A stretch of 64,000 bases of DNA. It comes from Robbsia betulipollinis. GTDB lineage: Bacteria; Pseudomonadota; Gammaproteobacteria; Burkholderiales; Burkholderiaceae. Under the pieces are notes generated by a model that worked only from the letters and a program-made list of their open reading frames with translations, made no database searches and was not told the DNA's origin. The DNA lies in assembly GCF_026624755.1 (NCBI RefSeq), contig NZ_JAPMXC010000010.1, positions 238,875 through 302,874 of the forward strand, in the 5' to 3' direction. A program made the position numbers and the translations under genes. Positions 61,812 to 64,000 of this stretch are shown here, piece by piece; position 1 is the first letter of the stretch, and the number at the start of each line of letters is the position of its first letter.

Positions 61812-62861
61812 ATGAACCGACCTCTCACGCCTTCCCCGTCGCACGCCGGCACCGTGCTGCAGAACGACCTTGAAGCCGATCCGCAACACGGCGGCGTGCC
61901 CGTCGCCGACGACGCAAGCGTGCAACGGGACGAACGCACGGATCTGGCTGCCGCGAACGCAGTGACGGCCGATGCCGTTGCGGGCGACGTCGGCGCCATC
62001 GGCGACATCGCGCCGCGCAGGCTGAACCTGCTGCAACGCGCGGTGCGGCGCTTTTCCTGGCTCGGCCTGCTGGGCCTGGCCATCGTCGTGTTCTGGGTGC
62101 TGGTCGCCTTCGTCGGCCCGCTGGTCGCGCCATACCAGGGCGGCGCGCTGACGTCGACGGAAGTCTTCGGCGGCTATACGGCCACCAATCCGCTCGGCAC
62201 CGATTATCTCGGCCGCGACATGCTCAGCCGCATCCTGTTCGGCACCCGCTATACGGTCGGCCTCGCGCTCGCCGCGGCGGTGCTGGCCAGCACCAGCGGC
62301 ATCCTCTTCGGGCTGATCGCGGCGGTGTCCGGGCGCTGGGTCGACGAGGGCATGAGCCGCCTGTTCGATGCGCTGATCTCGATCCCCAGCAAGGTGCTGG
62401 CGCTGGTCGTGATCGCCGCGTTCGGCTCCTCGGTCACCGTGCTGACGCTGGTCGCCGCGTTCGCCTATCTGCCCGGCGCGTACCGGATCTCGCGCTCGCT
62501 CGCGGTCAGCCTGATGACGCTCGAATACGTCCAGGTGGCCCGGGCGCGCGGCGAGCGGCTGGCGTACATCGCCCGCGTCGAGGTGCTGCCGAACATGGTG
62601 CAGCCGATGCTTGCGGACTTCGGCCTGCGCTTCGTCTACATCGTGCTGCTGCTGAGCGCCTTGAGCTTCCTGGGGCTGGGCGTGCAGCCGCCCGACGCGG
62701 ACTGGGGTTCGCTGGTGCGCGAGAACATCGGCGGCCTGGCCGAGGGCGCTCCCGCCGTGCTGATGCCGGCGATCGCGATCGCGACCCTGACCGTCGGCAT
62801 GAATCTGCTGATCGACAATCTGCGCCGCCGCGGCGGCCTGGGCAAAGGAAACGCACAATGA
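61812..62861 (+). CDS. DppC-type ABC transporter permease
   Basis: This 349-residue second permease has an unusually long, acidic, Ala/Asp-rich cytoplasmic N-terminus of about 75 residues. The usual sequence then follows: LGLLGLAIVVFWVLVAFVGPLVAPYQ, TNPLGTDYLGRDMLSRILFGTRYTV, and the coupling segment ARARGERLAYIARVEVLPNMVQPMLA. The ATG at 61812 is chosen; a GTG at 61803 would overlap the previous stop. It overlaps the ATPase gene by 4 bp (ATGA at 62858). Confidence 0.92.
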   Translation: MNRPLTPSPSHAGTVLQNDLEADPQHGGVPVADDASVQRDERTDLAAANAVTADAVAGDVGAIGDIAPRRLNLLQRAVRRFSWLGLLGLAIVVFWVLVAFVGPLVAPYQGGALTSTEVFGGYTATNPLGTDYLGRDMLSRILFGTRYTVGLALAAAVLASTSGILFGLIAAVSGRWVDEGMSRLFDALISIPSKVLALVVIAAFGSSVTVLTLVAAFAYLPGAYRISRSLAVSLMTLEYVQVARARGERLAYIARVEVLPNMVQPMLADFGLRFVYIVLLLSALSFLGLGVQPPDADWGSLVRENIGGLAEGAPAVLMPAIAIATLTVGMNLLIDNLRRRGGLGKGNAQ

Positions 62862-64000
62862 AATCGGATCCGACGCCGCTGAATACGCCGCTGAATACGT
62901 CCGCCCGGATGGGCCGGGACGAACCGGGCAGCGAGGACATGATCGTGGTGAGGGGCCTGCGCGTGGTCGCGGGCACGCCGCCCGACGGGGTCGTGGAGAT
63001 CGTCAAGGGCGTCGATTTCACCGTGCGCCGGGGGCAGGTGCTGGCGCTGATCGGCGAGTCCGGGTCGGGCAAGACGACGATCGCCCTGTCCCTGCTCGGC
63101 TATGCGCGCGCGGGATGCCGGATCAGCGGCGGCAGCGTGCGCATCGGCGACGTCGAGGTACTGTCGCTCGATCAGGCGGGACGCCGCGCGCTGCGCGCGA
63201 AGACGGTCGCCTACGTGGCGCAGAGCGCGTCGTCGGGCTTCAACCCGGCGCGCACGATCATCGATCAGGTCACCGAACCGGCACTGCTGCACAAGCTGAT
63301 GTCGCCCGTGGCCGCGCGCGCGAAGGCCGTCGCGCTGTTCCGGGCGCTGGCGTTGCCGGCGCCGGAGAGCATCGGCGAGCGTTACCCGCACCAGGTATCC
63401 GGCGGACAGTTGCAGCGCGTGATGGCGGCGATGGCGCTGATCACGGATCCCGCCGTGGTGGTCTTCGACGAGCCGACCACCGCGCTCGACGTGACGACGC
63501 AGATCGAGGTGCTGGTCGCGTTCAAGCGGGTGATCCGGGAGTTGGGCACGACCGCGATCTACGTATCGCACGATCTCGCGGTCGTCGCGCAGATGGCGGA
63601 CCGCATCGTCGTGCTCAACAGCGGCCGGGTGCGCGAGAACGGGCAGGTCCAGCAGGTGCTGGACGCGCCGGTGGATGCCTATACGCGGCAACTGCTGGCC
63701 GCGAACCGGCACGGGGAGAGTGCGGTACCGTCCGCGGCGTCGCCTGCCGCAACCGCGGCGCCGCGCCCCGCGGCCGCGACGATCATCGCGACCGCGGCCA
63801 CCACCGCGAGCGCGACGCTCGCCGCCGGCGCCGCCCTCGCCGCCAGCGGTCGGGCGCGCGCGGAGGGCGCGCCGGCTTCCCCGGTTCCTTCGGTGCCGCC
63901 GCTGCTGGAGATCCGCGCCCTGAGCGCGGGCTATGGGCGCATCGATCAGTACGGCAATCCGGCGGTGCGCGTGCTCGACGACATCGCGTTGACGATCCGC
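62858..64000 (+). CDS. fused dipeptide ABC transporter ATPase (DppD-DppF type), 3' end outside window
   Basis: The frame is open to the last base (381 codons seen). The first nucleotide-binding domain is complete: Walker A LIGESGSGKTTIALSLLG, signature VSGGQLQRVMAAMAL, Walker B VVVFDEPTTALDVT and switch YVSHDLAVVAQ. After residues TRQLLAAN comes an Ala/Thr-rich linker of about 60 residues. A second domain then begins (PPLLEIRALSAGYGRIDQYG ... VLDDIALTIR), so this is a double ATPase like GsiA or YejF. A direct 12-bp repeat (ccgctgaatacg twice) lies in the first codons. It overlaps the permease stop by 4 bp. Confidence 0.92.
   Translation, partial: MKSDPTPLNTPLNTSARMGRDEPGSEDMIVVRGLRVVAGTPPDGVVEIVKGVDFTVRRGQVLALIGESGSGKTTIALSLLGYARAGCRISGGSVRIGDVEVLSLDQAGRRALRAKTVAYVAQSASSGFNPARTIIDQVTEPALLHKLMSPVAARAKAVALFRALALPAPESIGERYPHQVSGGQLQRVMAAMALITDPAVVVFDEPTTALDVTTQIEVLVAFKRVIRELGTTAIYVSHDLAVVAQMADRIVVLNSGRVRENGQVQQVLDAPVDAYTRQLLAANRHGESAVPSAASPAATAAPRPAAATIIATAATTASATLAAGAALAASGRARAEGAPASPVPSVPPLLEIRALSAGYGRIDQYGNPAVRVLDDIALTIR

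Noticed and set aside
1-64000. CRISPR arrays, tRNA or rRNA genes, insertion sequences, prophage genes
   Set aside because: None was recognised: no spaced identical repeats of CRISPR size, no cloverleaf or rRNA sequence, no transposase or integrase motifs.

Overview
The window is about 64 kb of GC-rich DNA with dense, mostly intact genes in short operons. The gene families and their closest recognisable relatives (NasS/NasT with a NarK-NirB-NirD-NasA nitrate locus, HemF, DbpA, GabD, TtuC-like dehydrogenase, Dpp-type transporter) point to a betaproteobacterium of the Burkholderiaceae (Burkholderia sensu lato or a near relative such as Robbsia). The genus cannot be fixed from the sequence alone. 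No rRNA, tRNA, CRISPR array, prophage or insertion sequence was seen; this reads as chromosome or chromid backbone.

Layout. 1-1450: NarL-type two-component pair (kinase cut by the window edge). 1651-2316: frameshifted remnant of a spermidine-synthase-like gene. 2396-6241: hemF facing a GH15 glucanase/SDR dehydrogenase pair. 6519-10425: orphan FtsI-like penicillin-binding protein, then hyi and a proline iminopeptidase. 10558-20140: nitrate assimilation. NasT and NasS are followed by a leader that holds a sigma-54 promoter, two hexaloop hairpins and an intrinsic terminator, and then narK, nirB, nirD and nasA. A 12-bp-spaced array of DnaA-box-like sites sits between nirB and nirD. 20263-26972: YbhB-like protein; ArsR/MFS/old-yellow-enzyme operon; a phosphoesterase/di-haem peroxidase pair. 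26978-31319: deacetylase, DbpA, hydrolase, DUF4118 membrane protein. 31487-35620: a giant CheB-CheR-PAS-kinase-receiver fusion. 35843-39039: amino-acid ABC importer split around a racemase-like gene. 39175-44554: glycogen-debranching-like hydrolase, polyol-type MFS permease with a LacI-type operator far upstream, DUF2891 protein. 44633-47425: RsbQ-like hydrolase coupled to a PAS hybrid kinase. 47562-51729: ttuC-like/gabD/cupin operon with a divergent LysR regulator. 51744-64000: Lrp regulator, class III aminotransferase, tandem GNAT, aldehyde dehydrogenase, HAD hydrolase, PuuB-like amine oxidase and a dipeptide-type ABC transporter. The last block looks like an uptake and oxidation route for an amine, polyamine or amino-acid derivative ending in succinate semialdehyde or similar acids.

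Systems worth following are the complete NasT-type antitermination leader, the DnaA-box-like array, the RsbQ/PAS-kinase pair, and a recurring pattern of short (12-14 bp) tandem duplications in many intergenic spacers, with 9-bp in-frame ones inside genes.
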